A stretch of DNA of 39,845 bases from Conidiobolus coronatus NRRL 28638 (lineage: Eukaryota > Entomophthoromycota > Entomophthoromycetes > Entomophthorales > Conidiobolaceae). The position numbers were made by a program, and so were the translations under genes. This document shows, piece by piece, positions 30,817-38,838 of this stretch (its first letter is position 1; every line of letters starts with the position of its first letter). The stretch lies in assembly GCA_001566745.1 (NCBI GenBank), contig KQ964695.1:3387-43231 (forward strand). Reading direction: 5' to 3'. Below the pieces are notes generated by a model that saw nothing but the letters and a program-made list of their open reading frames with translations, was not told the origin of the DNA and did no database searches.

Positions 30817-31800
30817 TGCGAAGCAAGTTTATGAATACGTCATTAAACTCTATTACTAATATCTTTAAACTGGCTCCTAAAATATTCTATAACAAAGACC
30901 AATATTATAAGCGCTAGAAAATTGAAAAAGATATCGTATTTTCGTATGGTACCTAATCAATATATTAGTACATACTAAATCTTGTAAGAATAAAAAAAAT
31001 CACCTGCTTGGCAATATTGGCCTTCTGGTGGTTGGGAGCCATACAATAGTTTCCAGCCTCGCACTCCCAGTACTTTGAGATTAAGAGATTCCCTCTCTGG
31101 CTTATTGCAAAGAGAGATGTCGGACTAAGACATATGGCCTGGTTATTCAAGCTTTGGGGTGTGCTTTAGGTACAAAATTATTAAATAAGCGCTTGAATGC
31201 TTCACTTCCAAGTATTTCTATTATAGAATTTTCTAATTTACAAAACGCCCTACTACTTAGACTGGACGAGTTGAAATTAAAGCTAAATATCAACTTGATC
31301 GAAAAGTCTGACGTATTAAAAATTAGCAGGGGCGAGGGCGACAGGAACTGGCCAAGGTTGGAATTAAGTGGGATTAAAAGTTTTTACTAGTAAAAACTAA
31401 GGGGAGAGTGGCACTTTTCTTTTTCGCCGGGTAGATTTCAAAAGATTAAGAAAGATTTAAAATAAAATCCCAACCACGACTCTTAGTCTAATATGCAGTC
31501 GCTGGGTTCTCTTACTCTGAATAATCCATCTCAACTTCAAATCTTTCAAATGCAGTGGCCCGAGGTATCCCAGGAGAATCCAAAAGAATCCACAACTTTT
31601 ATCGCCAAATAAGGTTGCCTAGTTATTCCCTAGATTTGATTCCCGCGGGAATAGATTTCTGTAAGAAAGAAAGTTCAATTTAGAAGCTTTTGAAATTTGT
31701 TATTCAAGTCCAGAAACTGCGCTGAACCAGTTGGAAAAGTCAATAGTGTCAAAGCAATTAAATCTAATTCTTAAACTCTCACTGCCGTATCCAAAAGTAG
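30817..31800. other. No intact gene
   Basis: The + strand frame at 31154-31390 (reads LGTKLLNKRLNASLPSISII then LLRLDELKLKLNINLIEKSD) is helical and may be debris of an unknown gene. A 39-codon frame begins at ATG 31493. Neither has recognised homology. The - strand sequence at 31005-31145 is discussed among the rejected items. Confidence 0.3.
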
Positions 31801-32035
31801 TTACAAGATAATCTGGCCAAAAGCGTGAGCCCCGCCAATAAAAACTTGAGAGCCATAACTTTGAATTAATTTAGTTGATTTTTCAAATGGGAGAATCAGG
31901 TCTGGCACGGATATAGTAGCATCCACAATTGTTAACTTGGGTACTTTTCCCAATTAAAGTGTCACCATCTTCTGCGTTATAATCCAACTGGTAAAGCTCA
32001 ATCCCCTTATTATCTCTTAATTGCTCTACTAAAAC
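31801..32035 (-). pseudogene. Possible NmrA/Rossmann-type dehydrogenase remnant
   Basis: The - strand reads VEQLRDNKGIELYQLDYNAE (about 32030-31970), like the second beta-strand/turn of an NAD(P)-binding NmrA-type Rossmann protein. A one-base frame change is followed by LTIVDATISVPDLILPFEKS and SYGSQVFIGGAHAFGQIIL before a stop. The family assignment rests on the G-I-E-L-x-Q-L-D-Y pattern and is weak. The frameshift makes it non-functional. Confidence 0.3.
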
Positions 32036-32087
32036 TTAATATTATAGAGTCTATTTCTGATATATCTACATTTAAGCCACAAAAACC

Positions 32088-32276
32088 TTGAGTAGTTTCA
32101 TTATACCACGCTCCAACCTAAGATCCGGTAAAGGATCAATAACACTATCGATAATTCAAAATCCAAGATTTAAATCTGTAGTTACCAAATTATCATCTCA
32201 AGTAGAAGATGTTTTATTAACTGAAATTCATACAAATTTTGATAAATTGGTACTTGACAAGAAGACAAAAAGATAG
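32088..32276 (+). pseudogene. Short unidentified coding remnant
   Basis: A 62-codon frame lacking an ATG, reading RSNLRSGKGSITLSIIQNPR and VVTKLSSQVEDVLLTEIHTN. It stops 90 bases before the start of the next intact gene. Its composition is protein-like. No family is recognised. Confidence 0.25.
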
Positions 32277-32365
32277 CCCAATATTAGCACTGAATGATAT
32301 TGCTTGTTAATTTTTAATTTAATTGAAAAAGAACTTAGCATTAAATAAGACCAAAATTTATTACA

Positions 32366-33214
32366 ATGACTCCAGGTAAAAAAGCAAAAAAGAGTGAAAT
32401 CAAAGCCGTGTCAGGCTCGGACTGGACAACCGATGAACTCGAGTACTTCAACGTGGACATCGTTTGCAAGAACTTCGAAGAGTTCTTTGGTCATGTGTAT
32501 ACCAGTGTTAAGCTTGAAGATTATGAACAAAAAGCTGCCGAGTGTAGCGTCATAGACATAGAATCGCTAAGCTTTGATGCATTGGACCCAAGAGTTGTTG
32601 ACTACTTAAAGTCTGCGTATGCTGTGTCTGAAGATAAGGGTAACGAGAAAAATATAGAGCATCTTGTGCGTAGTTTACTCCATCTCTTCGAGTACGATAC
32701 GGGGTTATTCATGATCAAAGCTGGCTCTACGATTCATTTTAAAATGTGTGGAAAGACCGTGCAGGCTACTGCTGACCTATGGGTTCAGGATATCCCGACC
32801 ACAATAAAACTTGTAGTGGTTGAGTGTAAAAATATAGTTGTAAAAGATGGTGTATTAGGCCAGTTGTTTGCAGAATGTGTTGCCGTATATGAGGATAACA
32901 AAAAACGTTTGGCAAAAATAGCAGATCGTGAAACTATGGCTCAAGGTAGGATTAAACCACCTGCTTTTAAAGAGTACATACCAGGGATCATCATGTACGG
33001 TACACAACCTGTATTTTACAAAGTGTTTGTTACTGACAATATTGTGACTAATATATCGCAAGGAGTCGGATGTAGTGAAAAGACCATTGTTGAGGAATAT
33101 AAGCTGCCTATACTAAAAACACCGCTCAACGAGGTACTCCTCAGAACAGATAAAGATGACAAGGAGATGCTTTTTAAGAGCATTAAGGCATTCAAGAGTA
33201 TTGTGTTTAGCTAA
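32366..33214 (+). CDS. 282-aa PD-(D/E)XK nuclease-like protein
   Basis: An intact frame from a good ATG. The C-terminal two-thirds shows a restriction-endonuclease-like core: Asp137 in QATADLWVQD, then strand-ExK as Glu153/Lys155 in LVVVECKNIV, a following helix GVLGQLFAECVAVYEDNKK (163-181), and a further strand GIIMYGTQPVFYKVFVTD. The N-terminal 45 residues (DELEYFNVDIVCKNFEEFFG) resemble the opening of fungal crinkler-type effector proteins, which often end in such nuclease domains. No signal peptide is seen. Codon use is less AT-biased than the surroundings and there is no decay, so it is probably a recent or selected gene. Nuclease activity and an effector role are inference. Confidence 0.6.
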   Translation: MTPGKKAKKSEIKAVSGSDWTTDELEYFNVDIVCKNFEEFFGHVYTSVKLEDYEQKAAECSVIDIESLSFDALDPRVVDYLKSAYAVSEDKGNEKNIEHLVRSLLHLFEYDTGLFMIKAGSTIHFKMCGKTVQATADLWVQDIPTTIKLVVVECKNIVVKDGVLGQLFAECVAVYEDNKKRLAKIADRETMAQGRIKPPAFKEYIPGIIMYGTQPVFYKVFVTDNIVTNISQGVGCSEKTIVEEYKLPILKTPLNEVLLRTDKDDKEMLFKSIKAFKSIVFS

Positions 33215-33438
33215 TCAAAAACTCTGTAAAATTTATTAATAGCTATAACTCAGTCGCGTGCGGCCCTGCTCCTTCGTTGTCCAACAATTAGTTTATCAAA
33301 GATAAACTTTTATCCCTAAGGTTACTCCAAGGCAACCGCCAGAAATCTTTTAACACCTAGAATTTAAATTGTTGCTTATCATTCTTATTGCTGAGTCTTT
33401 TGACTTAAGGTTAAATTTAAAAGATTTCAAAATTTCGT

Positions 33439-33678
33439 ATGGTTCAGGTAATTCACTTAGTTGATAATGGTGTTTTGGTGGCAACCAAGGGGGATCAATA
33501 CGATGTAAGAGAAAAGGGAAATAACAACGAGGTTCGTAACTTTGGCAAGCCTGTCGAATTGGCAACGAGATACTTTAATGAGGGCGCCGACGAAGTTAGA
33601 TTCTTAAACATCACTAGCTTTAGAAACTCGCCCTTAAACCAGACGCAGAAGGCAAGGAGTATTGCTGATACCACTTAA
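33439..33678 (+). pseudogene. HIS7 cyclase (HisF) N-terminal fragment
   Basis: Reads [20 protein letters not shown] then [20 protein letters not shown] and [19 protein letters not shown]. This is the beginning of the HisF (imidazole glycerol phosphate synthase cyclase) barrel of fungal HIS7, with the K-G-D-Q-Y-D-V-R-E and LNITSFR signatures. The usual catalytic-side Asp of CLDV is present in VDNG but its Cys is replaced by His. The frame ends after beta-strand 2-3, so the rest of the barrel and the whole N-terminal glutaminase domain are missing. Histidine synthesis would need a complete copy elsewhere. Confidence 0.85.
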
Positions 33679-34194
33679 TACTTCAAAAAGTATGTGTTAA
33701 GACTTAGAGAGGAGCTCTTCGAGCTTTATAGAAACTTCGGTTGAAAGACTCTTCGAGTTTACTAGAAACTTTAGGGGGCACCGGCAGGGCTTATTACATT
33801 GGCAGTGGCTCTTCTTACTTCATTGTTGGACAATCCTCTTTGGCTTAATGTTATTGCCAGTGAATACTGAGACTTGGTTGTCTGAGACCCTCGACATGAC
33901 ATCTTTGACAATTTCCTCAGCCACAGCAACATCTCACATACAGATTCGAACACTTTCAGTTTATGTAAACCACTAAAATTTCTTCGTTATAAGATGGGTT
34001 TAATAGTCCTCTAAAGCGAGTAGCCCTTGTTTATTGCCGATGCGACTGTTTTTGAGAATTCTTGCCGTGGTTAGTCATTGTTTTGTTATGAGACGCGTTG
34101 TTGAAAGTGTGATCAGTGATGATAATGCTATATTTACAAAGGGACTTGATAGTGACTTTATTGACGAGTTAAAAATTTCTTCTTCTAGCTATTA
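33679..34194. other. No intact gene
   Basis: A - strand frame near 33820-33945 (reads VAVAEEIVKDVMSRVSDNQV then SVFTGNNIKPKRIVQQ) is coding-like but unassigned. The + strand frame at 34034-34234 is probably chance. Confidence 0.3.
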
Positions 34195-34239
34195 TTCCCA
34201 TATTAGGAAATTACAGCAAAAATTACCACATTAGGAAAT
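34195..34239. repeat. Two CC-AT-GG palindromic motifs, left flank
   Basis: TTCCCATATTAGGAAA (34195-34210) and TTACCACATTAGGAAAT (34223-34239) are degenerate members of a (T/A)TTACC-N6-GGAAA palindrome family that recurs at 34.7, 35.2 and 39.6-39.8 kb. The motif resembles a MADS-box (Mcm1/SRF-type) site. Confidence 0.5.
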
Positions 34240-34267
34240 CACCGCAACGAACGAAGCGAGGCCGGTG
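34240..34267 (+). repeat. GC hairpin repeat, family member 1
   Basis: Stem CACCG ... CGGTG around a loop with AACGAACGAAGCGAG. It lies immediately after the palindromic motif TTAGGAAAT. Its reverse complement, together with the adjoining ATTTCCTAAT, recurs at 39690-39727, showing one dispersed element in opposite orientations. Confidence 0.65.
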
Positions 34268-34335
34268 CCATCCCTAGAGAGACCAAAATTTTTAGGTTAA
34301 ACTCGAAGAAATAGAATATTTTTTGCTAAAAAATC

Positions 34336-34372
34336 AACCGCAATGAACGAGTCTAGCGAGTGAAGCCGGTGC
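34336..34372 (+). repeat. GC hairpin repeat, family member 2
   Basis: AACCGCAATGAACGAG ... GAAGCCGGTGCC: same arms (ACCG/CGGT) as member 1 with a longer loop containing TCTAGCGAGTG. Confidence 0.6.
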
Positions 34373-34474
34373 CTTACAAAGGGGAGGGTTCGCAAGGGAT
34401 GCTCCCTTGCTTGTTACTGAGCCCCGCTGGTCTTCCTACAATGTTTGAGCGTTTATCGCGAGTCTCATAGAAGT

Positions 34475-34504
34475 CCAGCGCAATGAACGCAGTGAAGACG
34501 CTGG
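34475..34504 (+). repeat. GC hairpin repeat, family member 3
   Basis: CCAGCGCAATGAACGCAG ... GACGCTGG. Loop GCAATGAACG is shared with member 2, but the stem is CCAGCG/CGCTGG instead of CACCG/CGGTG, so both arms changed together and pairing was kept. Confidence 0.6.
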
Positions 34505-34696
34505 TTATCCTCCAAGAGACAAAATTTTTTGTCCTTTGCTCGATGAAACGTCCACCAAAATTTTCTAAAATTCTAAGTTTTAAAATTATTTCCTCAACAA
34601 AATGTCACCCAAATTTTCTTCTAAATCAATAAAAGTTCACCAATTTTCTCTATTTAAAAATGGTAGCACGGGATATTAGGAAGCCTATAAAGCAGA

Positions 34697-34750
34697 TTAC
34701 CAAAAAAGGAAAGGTGTTCTCCCGTAACATTATATCACCATAAAAGGAAA
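34697..34750. repeat. Two CC(A/T)6GG motifs
   Basis: TTACCAAAAAAGGAAA (34697-34712) and ATCACCATAAAAGGAAA (34734-34750), the latter followed by TCTGTTTTAAAC, which also follows the copies at 35231 and 35262. Both contain an exact CC(A/T)6GG core. Confidence 0.55.
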
Positions 34751-35230
34751 TCTGTTTTAAACAGTTTTAAATATTGATATTCAACTTAAAATTTCATTTC
34801 TTTTTCATATCTTTCGAGATCTCCCTTTAAAGAATTCCAATAATCAATATCATTAATTATGTTTCTAAATAATCTTACATTTCCATAATCTAAAAATTTG
34901 GAAAAAGAATATTTCATCATAATTAAAATTGCGCATTAAACTATTTTTATAACAAACCAAATTCAACTCTAATCAATTGATTTCGCCAAGAAAGGTTAAT
35001 TCCCTCGGGTAGACCTCGGGCATAGAAAGCGTCTCAAGTTAATACAGTTGCCCAGAATTATTGGAATAGTCACTAAAAAGAATTTTCAAAGAGTGGCACT
35101 TTGTGATGGTAAACAGGGGTGATTAGCAGATTGTAAACATGATGCCAAAAACCTTTAAATGCACAGTAGTTCTACTATAATGGTGCGACAATTCACCCAA
35201 TTAAACGGTAAACACTTTAGTTTATAACAG
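34751..35230. other. No gene seen
   Basis: AT-rich DNA between two sets of palindromic motifs. I see no coding frame or RNA gene here. Confidence 0.35.
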
Positions 35231-35290
35231 GTTACTATAAAAGGAAACGTGTTTTAAACTTGTTACTATATATGGAAAGTTGTTTTAAAG
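35231..35290. repeat. 31-bp tandem repeat, two copies
   Basis: Unit GTTACTATA(A/T)A(A/T)GGAAA followed by (C/T)GTTTTAAA, copies at 35231-35261 and 35262-35290. A third, diverged copy is at 34734. The repeat ends exactly at the stop codon region of the 54-aa gene, forming the left boundary of the gene cluster. Confidence 0.6.
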
Positions 35291-35455
35291 TTACTGCGAA
35301 ACATTTTCTATATCATCTACCTTTATGTATTTGTTTTTTTCTGCAATCTGCAGCACTCCTCCGTCGTAAAATATTGCATGGAATAGTCCATCACTAAATG
35401 CTTTTCCTGTTTCTAACACTGAAATAGATTCTTTATCGATAGTGTTGTAAATCAT
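35291..35455 (-). CDS. 54-aa small acidic protein
   Basis: A compact ATG frame (MIYNTIDKESISVLETGKAF near the start, DGGVLQIAEKNKYIKVDDIE near the end). It has no signal peptide, membrane segment or cysteine. Being short, it could be chance, but three points favour a gene. It lies in line with the neighbouring - strand gene. The sequence has good coding composition. The hexamer ATGTGA lies 28 bases upstream of the ATG, as in the other three genes of the cluster. Small ORFs of this kind are common on yeast linear plasmids. No function can be assigned. Confidence 0.45.
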   Translation of the reverse strand: MIYNTIDKESISVLETGKAFSDGLFHAIFYDGGVLQIAEKNKYIKVDDIENVSQ

Positions 35456-35717
35456 ACTGCTTTATATACTCGTAAAGAATATTTCACATGCACATGTAGG
35501 TCTTCTCTATACCAACAACAGTGTGTTGTGTCATAAATTGTATAGAGTAAAGCTTTACGAAAGACATAATACCACTTTTGTCTGCACAGTTGTGTATGCA
35601 CACCTTATGTTTATACTGAGTGCATAGGCATAAAAATATTCCCACCGATCTTGCGTACTTTCATTTTAAAAACGCATACAACCACACGTTTATGTACGTG
35701 AACACGTGCACAGGCTA
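35456..35717. promoter_or_regulatory. Upstream region of the 54-aa gene
   Basis: Contains the ATGTGA hexamer (35484-35489, read on the - strand) and, near 35690-35712, a CACGTG E-box within alternating ACGTG/CACGT sequence. The 3' end of the 677-aa gene lies directly to the right. Confidence 0.35.
35484..35489 (-). promoter_or_regulatory. ATNTGA element before the 54-aa gene
   Basis: ATGTGA, 28 bases before the ATG. It matches the upstream conserved sequence ATNTGA used by the plasmid-encoded RNA polymerase on yeast linear killer plasmids. Short and AT-rich, so it means little alone. Confidence 0.35.
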
Positions 35718-37751
35718 TTATTTGCGGGTAAATTTGGTGCAATTACTAAAGCCAGCATCGGGTTGTTGAATTAAAACCATGTATTTTTCGCCTATATTCA
35801 AAGGACCCTTGCGACTGGGTGATTTAGGGTCCATTGGGTTGCATCTACTCCAATCTATTGTTAAAAATTTAGTAGTTTCGCTGAAAGATAGTGCTGCGGG
35901 TTCGGCATTAACAAAACGCTGAAAGCTACGACCATCAGCCCAAACGTCTGAAGCGTCAACACACTGTACAGTACCTGCTTCACCGTTGTACGGAAATGTT
36001 GCTTTTTGCCATCTTGATTTGTTCTTAAGTATAGGGATGTTATTTATTCTAGGGCTATCTTTTTTTCCACACAAACCTTTTAGTACAGGGTATGTTTTTC
36101 CTGTGTATGTAAAGACGTTATTATTAGTAGTTGATAAATGCGCGTAAGCATTACATGCCATTCCCGGAGACTGGTAAAAAGCGTTAACAATAAATATAGG
36201 TACAGTACAGACCCCACTTTCAAAATTTACCTCAGTGGTCATGTTAAGCATGGATTCATTTTCAACTATAGATATTCCAGCTTCATCAGCAAGCTTATTG
36301 CCTTGTTCAAAAACCCATTGAGACTTTTGTAAATAACTAATAACCTCATTGTCTATTGGACCGTATACAGCCTTGTTTGTTAAATTATCGAGAGGAAAAT
36401 TGGGTGCTTTTGCTATCTCATACTGTATACTAGGTACACCGTACTTACTTGAAGCAAGTGATGAATAGAATTTATCAATCTCTGTGTTGTCTGTTTTATT
36501 ATGTTGGAATACAAATTTTGACATAACTATACTGTTATATTTGGATGGATATATTTCTATATCAGGAAGTAGAATATCATTATTTTTACTTACATTTAGT
36601 GTATATAAAGCTTTGGCTATTGTTTCTGTTTTGTTCATGCCTTTAGTATAACGCACGCCTAAAGACCACGCATACACTGCCTCTTCTGCTTGAGCAGGAT
36701 TTGTAGTTACTATTATGCCAAAAGTCAAGTTTGGATCATTTCCATTAATATACTGCAACAGTTTTGCAGAGCCAAAACGCTTGGACAAAACATCATTAAA
36801 GTAATCAATAATTGAAACACTATTTTTATTATCAATCCAAGACCCGGCCCAAAGAGCAATATAAATAGATTCTACTTGATTAGTATACTTAACCAGTTTC
36901 TGATCTCTTAAAAGCTTTGTTTTTGCATTTCTTATGCCATAATTAATATATGGTATATTGGGATTAAAAGCAGACTCATAATCTTCCATCCAAGTTATTT
37001 GTTCAAAAAGATGACTTTCAGAAGATGCATGTGGCTGACCTTCACTTACCGATATTGTAAGTCCAGGCGAAATGGCATTACAACCATACCAGCCATAAAC
37101 ATTTTTATTGTACTGTTCGAGAGGTTGGTTTAAACTAAGATCATTTTCTATTGAGTTGCATGAATCACCTGTTTTTACTTCATACATGGCAGCTCTTCCG
37201 TTATATGGCATAGGGGTAATACTTTCTGAAAATTCATTTTTAGGTACAGATGAATAAAAGTGTAATAATTGATTAGCCCAAGTTATTCTACCATCACCCC
37301 ATTGAGTTACGCATTCACCTTTAGACCAAGACTCAACGGTTTGCTTCACACCAGCTATATTGCTATTTGTATCAATAGTAATACCCATTCTGTATCCCGC
37401 TTTATCTTGCTCATTGCCACAATATTCTACAGCTTTGCCTCCGGGTACCCCATACTGAGCAGCATCGTTGATATATGCTGACACGAGTTGATACGCACCT
37501 TGTGGGTGTACCCATTTTCCAAACCATGCTCCGACAATAACACCATCACCATAAACGTAAAATACTTTTCTGTTACAATCATGTGTTACAATATCTTGCA
37601 ATTGGTAAAGCGCATTAAGGACTTGTGCCTGTTTAAAATTACCGTTACCCCACCATCCTGCAAAAATGTTAGAAGTTGTGCTTTTTGCTATAGGACATTC
37701 GGAGGACGATGCCGCAAAAACGGTAGCTGTAAATAATAATATTGATTTCAT
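35718..37751 (-). CDS. Secreted LysM protein, killer-toxin alpha-subunit-like
   Basis: An intact 677-residue secreted protein. A signal peptide occupies about residues 1-15. Residues 62-150 match the N-terminal module of yeast killer-toxin alpha subunits and fungal LysM/GH18 chitinases (YVYGDGVIVGAWFGKWV, YGVPGGKAVEYCGNEQDKAG, VKQTVESWSKGECV). A LysM chitin-binding domain follows at about 189-236 (YEVKTGDSCNSIENDLSLNQ, NKNVYGWYGCNAISPGLTIS). Residues 294-366 look like a second copy of the first module (YIALWAGSW, YFNDVLSKRFGSAKLLQYIN, AEEAVYAWSLG). The C-terminal 150 residues are Cys-containing and unassigned. No GH18 active-site motif (DxxDxDxE) is present, so it is not a chitinase as it stands. 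Many N-glycosylation sites. It would bind chitin in cell walls, perhaps as a docking subunit for a partner protein. Two small genes lie just upstream. Confidence 0.75.
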   Translation of the reverse strand: MKSILLFTATVFAASSSECPIAKSTTSNIFAGWWGNGNFKQAQVLNALYQLQDIVTHDCNRKVFYVYGDGVIVGAWFGKWVHPQGAYQLVSAYINDAAQYGVPGGKAVEYCGNEQDKAGYRMGITIDTNSNIAGVKQTVESWSKGECVTQWGDGRITWANQLLHFYSSVPKNEFSESITPMPYNGRAAMYEVKTGDSCNSIENDLSLNQPLEQYNKNVYGWYGCNAISPGLTISVSEGQPHASSESHLFEQITWMEDYESAFNPNIPYINYGIRNAKTKLLRDQKLVKYTNQVESIYIALWAGSWIDNKNSVSIIDYFNDVLSKRFGSAKLLQYINGNDPNLTFGIIVTTNPAQAEEAVYAWSLGVRYTKGMNKTETIAKALYTLNVSKNNDILLPDIEIYPSKYNSIVMSKFVFQHNKTDNTEIDKFYSSLASSKYGVPSIQYEIAKAPNFPLDNLTNKAVYGPIDNEVISYLQKSQWVFEQGNKLADEAGISIVENESMLNMTTEVNFESGVCTVPIFIVNAFYQSPGMACNAYAHLSTTNNNVFTYTGKTYPVLKGLCGKKDSPRINNIPILKNKSRWQKATFPYNGEAGTVQCVDASDVWADGRSFQRFVNAEPAALSFSETTKFLTIDWSRCNPMDPKSPSRKGPLNIGEKYMVLIQQPDAGFSNCTKFTRK

Positions 37752-38281
37752 TTAAATAAATTTATAAATCAAATATAATTTAGCAACATACGCTACGTTG
37801 CAGATATTTTTCAACAATATATTGTACTTGTTCTATTATCTCAAGCGTAAGCTAGAAAATGCACTTGTTTATAAACTTACACACATGCGTATGATCCTGC
37901 GCATTTATACTTTGCCTAATGACAAATTTTTGTAATATACATGTCTTATATGTATAAATATACGCTATACAGGAGATGGCACGTGTAACGGGGTGTTTAA
38001 TTAGTTTGAGTCAGGTAAAGGTGCAACTATCTTGCACATGCATACGTATCGTGTTTTACACGGTTACACGTTTAGTTTGTTTCAGGCATGGGGCGAGTCG
38101 CATCTGCCGTATTTTTCACTTCAGCACCCAACTACTCTATTGTATATATAGCCGTGTCTCGCCTGCATTCGGAATGTTATAGTCCCACTGACCGTGAAGA
38201 TCGTACGTCATGTAAACCATATACATAAAGATTTTGCAATGTTTCCGATAACAGTCTTGCCGCTAGTAGGACTTTTAAAAA
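37752..38281. promoter_or_regulatory. 530-bp intergenic region within killer-like cluster
   Basis: The upstream region of the 677-aa gene and downstream flank of the 159-aa gene. It holds the ATTTGA element near the 677-aa start, TATATGTATAAATATACG near 37948-37966, a CACGTG E-box at about 37980, and TATATATAGCC near 38145. A + strand frame at 37976-38182 has no recognisable features and I do not call it a gene. Confidence 0.4.
37769..37774 (-). promoter_or_regulatory. ATNTGA element before the 677-aa gene
   Basis: ATTTGA ending 17 bases before the ATG, in an otherwise A/T-only leader. The spacing is nearly the same as for the 198-aa gene (18 bases). Confidence 0.4.
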
Positions 38282-38761
38282 TCAATATGGTTTACTACAT
38301 TCTTGCCTTTTGTTATGTGAAGATTGTTTATTATTGCACCATTCTCTACAAAATTTCATAGCCGATGCACTCAGATTACCCTCCAGCTGTACGTCGTAGT
38401 AAGCAGCATTTTCATCATCTTTTACTCCCGTGCAATAAAAATTACTGTCAATGTACTTTCTGCGCTCCACATTAGAAGGTGTTTTTACATAAACTTCCCT
38501 TACAAGTCTTTTATCAGCATATGCACTTCTACTTTTACGGTATACTTCAACATAATATCCATCTTGAATATGATCGTCGCTGCCATAACCTTTACCATAT
38601 CTGCACCAGTCAAGCATTACTACTTTTCCATTATGGATCATACAAACACTAGACATGTAAACAAAGCCGTTTGGTTCCCAGTTGCATAAACCTAAATAAA
38701 TATCATCTGCAGATATAAAAAACAAAAACAAATTTAGTATACTAAAGCATAAAATGTACAT
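38282..38761 (-). CDS. Small secreted Cys-rich protein (159 aa)
   Basis: The frame can be extended seven codons upstream to a TTG, but the first ATG (38761) is preferred because it begins a clean signal peptide (MYILCFSILNLFLFFISADD). The mature part of about 140 residues has seven cysteines (for example FVYMSSVCMIH, MLDWCRYGKGYG, FYCTGVKDDE, MKFCREWCNN) and a basic Lys/Arg-rich centre. I do not recognise the family. Its position beside a LysM killer-type protein and divergent from a non-secreted acidic protein is like the alpha/gamma/immunity arrangement of yeast killer plasmids. A toxic-partner role is therefore a reasonable but unproven hypothesis. It ends in TGA. Confidence 0.6.
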   Translation of the reverse strand: MYILCFSILNLFLFFISADDIYLGLCNWEPNGFVYMSSVCMIHNGKVVMLDWCRYGKGYGSDDHIQDGYYVEVYRKSRSAYADKRLVREVYVKTPSNVERRKYIDSNFYCTGVKDDENAAYYDVQLEGNLSASAMKFCREWCNNKQSSHNKRQECSKPY

Positions 38762-38806
38762 TTTTAAATGATGTACAATCAAGAATGATTTAAATCATAG
38801 CAGAAA

Positions 38807-38812
38807 TCATAT
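38807..38812 (-). promoter_or_regulatory. ATNTGA element before the 159-aa gene
   Basis: ATATGA, 45 bases before the preferred ATG (38761), inside the 77-base divergent region shared with the 198-aa gene. Confidence 0.35.
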
Positions 38813-38814
38813 AT

Positions 38815-38820
38815 ATTTGA
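38815..38820 (+). promoter_or_regulatory. ATNTGA element before the 198-aa gene
   Basis: ATTTGA, 18 bases before the ATG at 38839, followed by an A-rich leader. It lies three bases from the oppositely oriented element of the 159-aa gene. Confidence 0.4.
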
Positions 38821-38838
38821 CAGTAGTAATAATAAAAA

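Noticed and set aside
31005-31145. 5S rRNA-like sequence on the - strand (GGCCATAT, AATAAGCC, AGTACTGGGAGTG)
   Set aside because: Several blocks recall 5S rRNA, but the spacing is wrong by about 10 bases on one side and 7 on the other, and the 3' end does not pair with the 5' end. At best it is a degraded 5S-derived sequence; I do not call it.
33771-33800. GGGGGCACCGGCAGGGC as a fifth hairpin-family copy
   Set aside because: It shares only GCACCGGC with the family and lacks a matching second arm.
37976-38182. 68-aa + strand frame as a fifth gene in the killer-like cluster
   Set aside because: Its composition is unlike the other cluster genes, it has no ATNTGA close by in a convincing place, and it overlaps the likely upstream region of the 677-aa gene.
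38282-38782. Start of the small secreted protein at the TTG at 38782
   Set aside because: The ATG seven codons downstream gives a clean signal peptide and needs no non-standard start.
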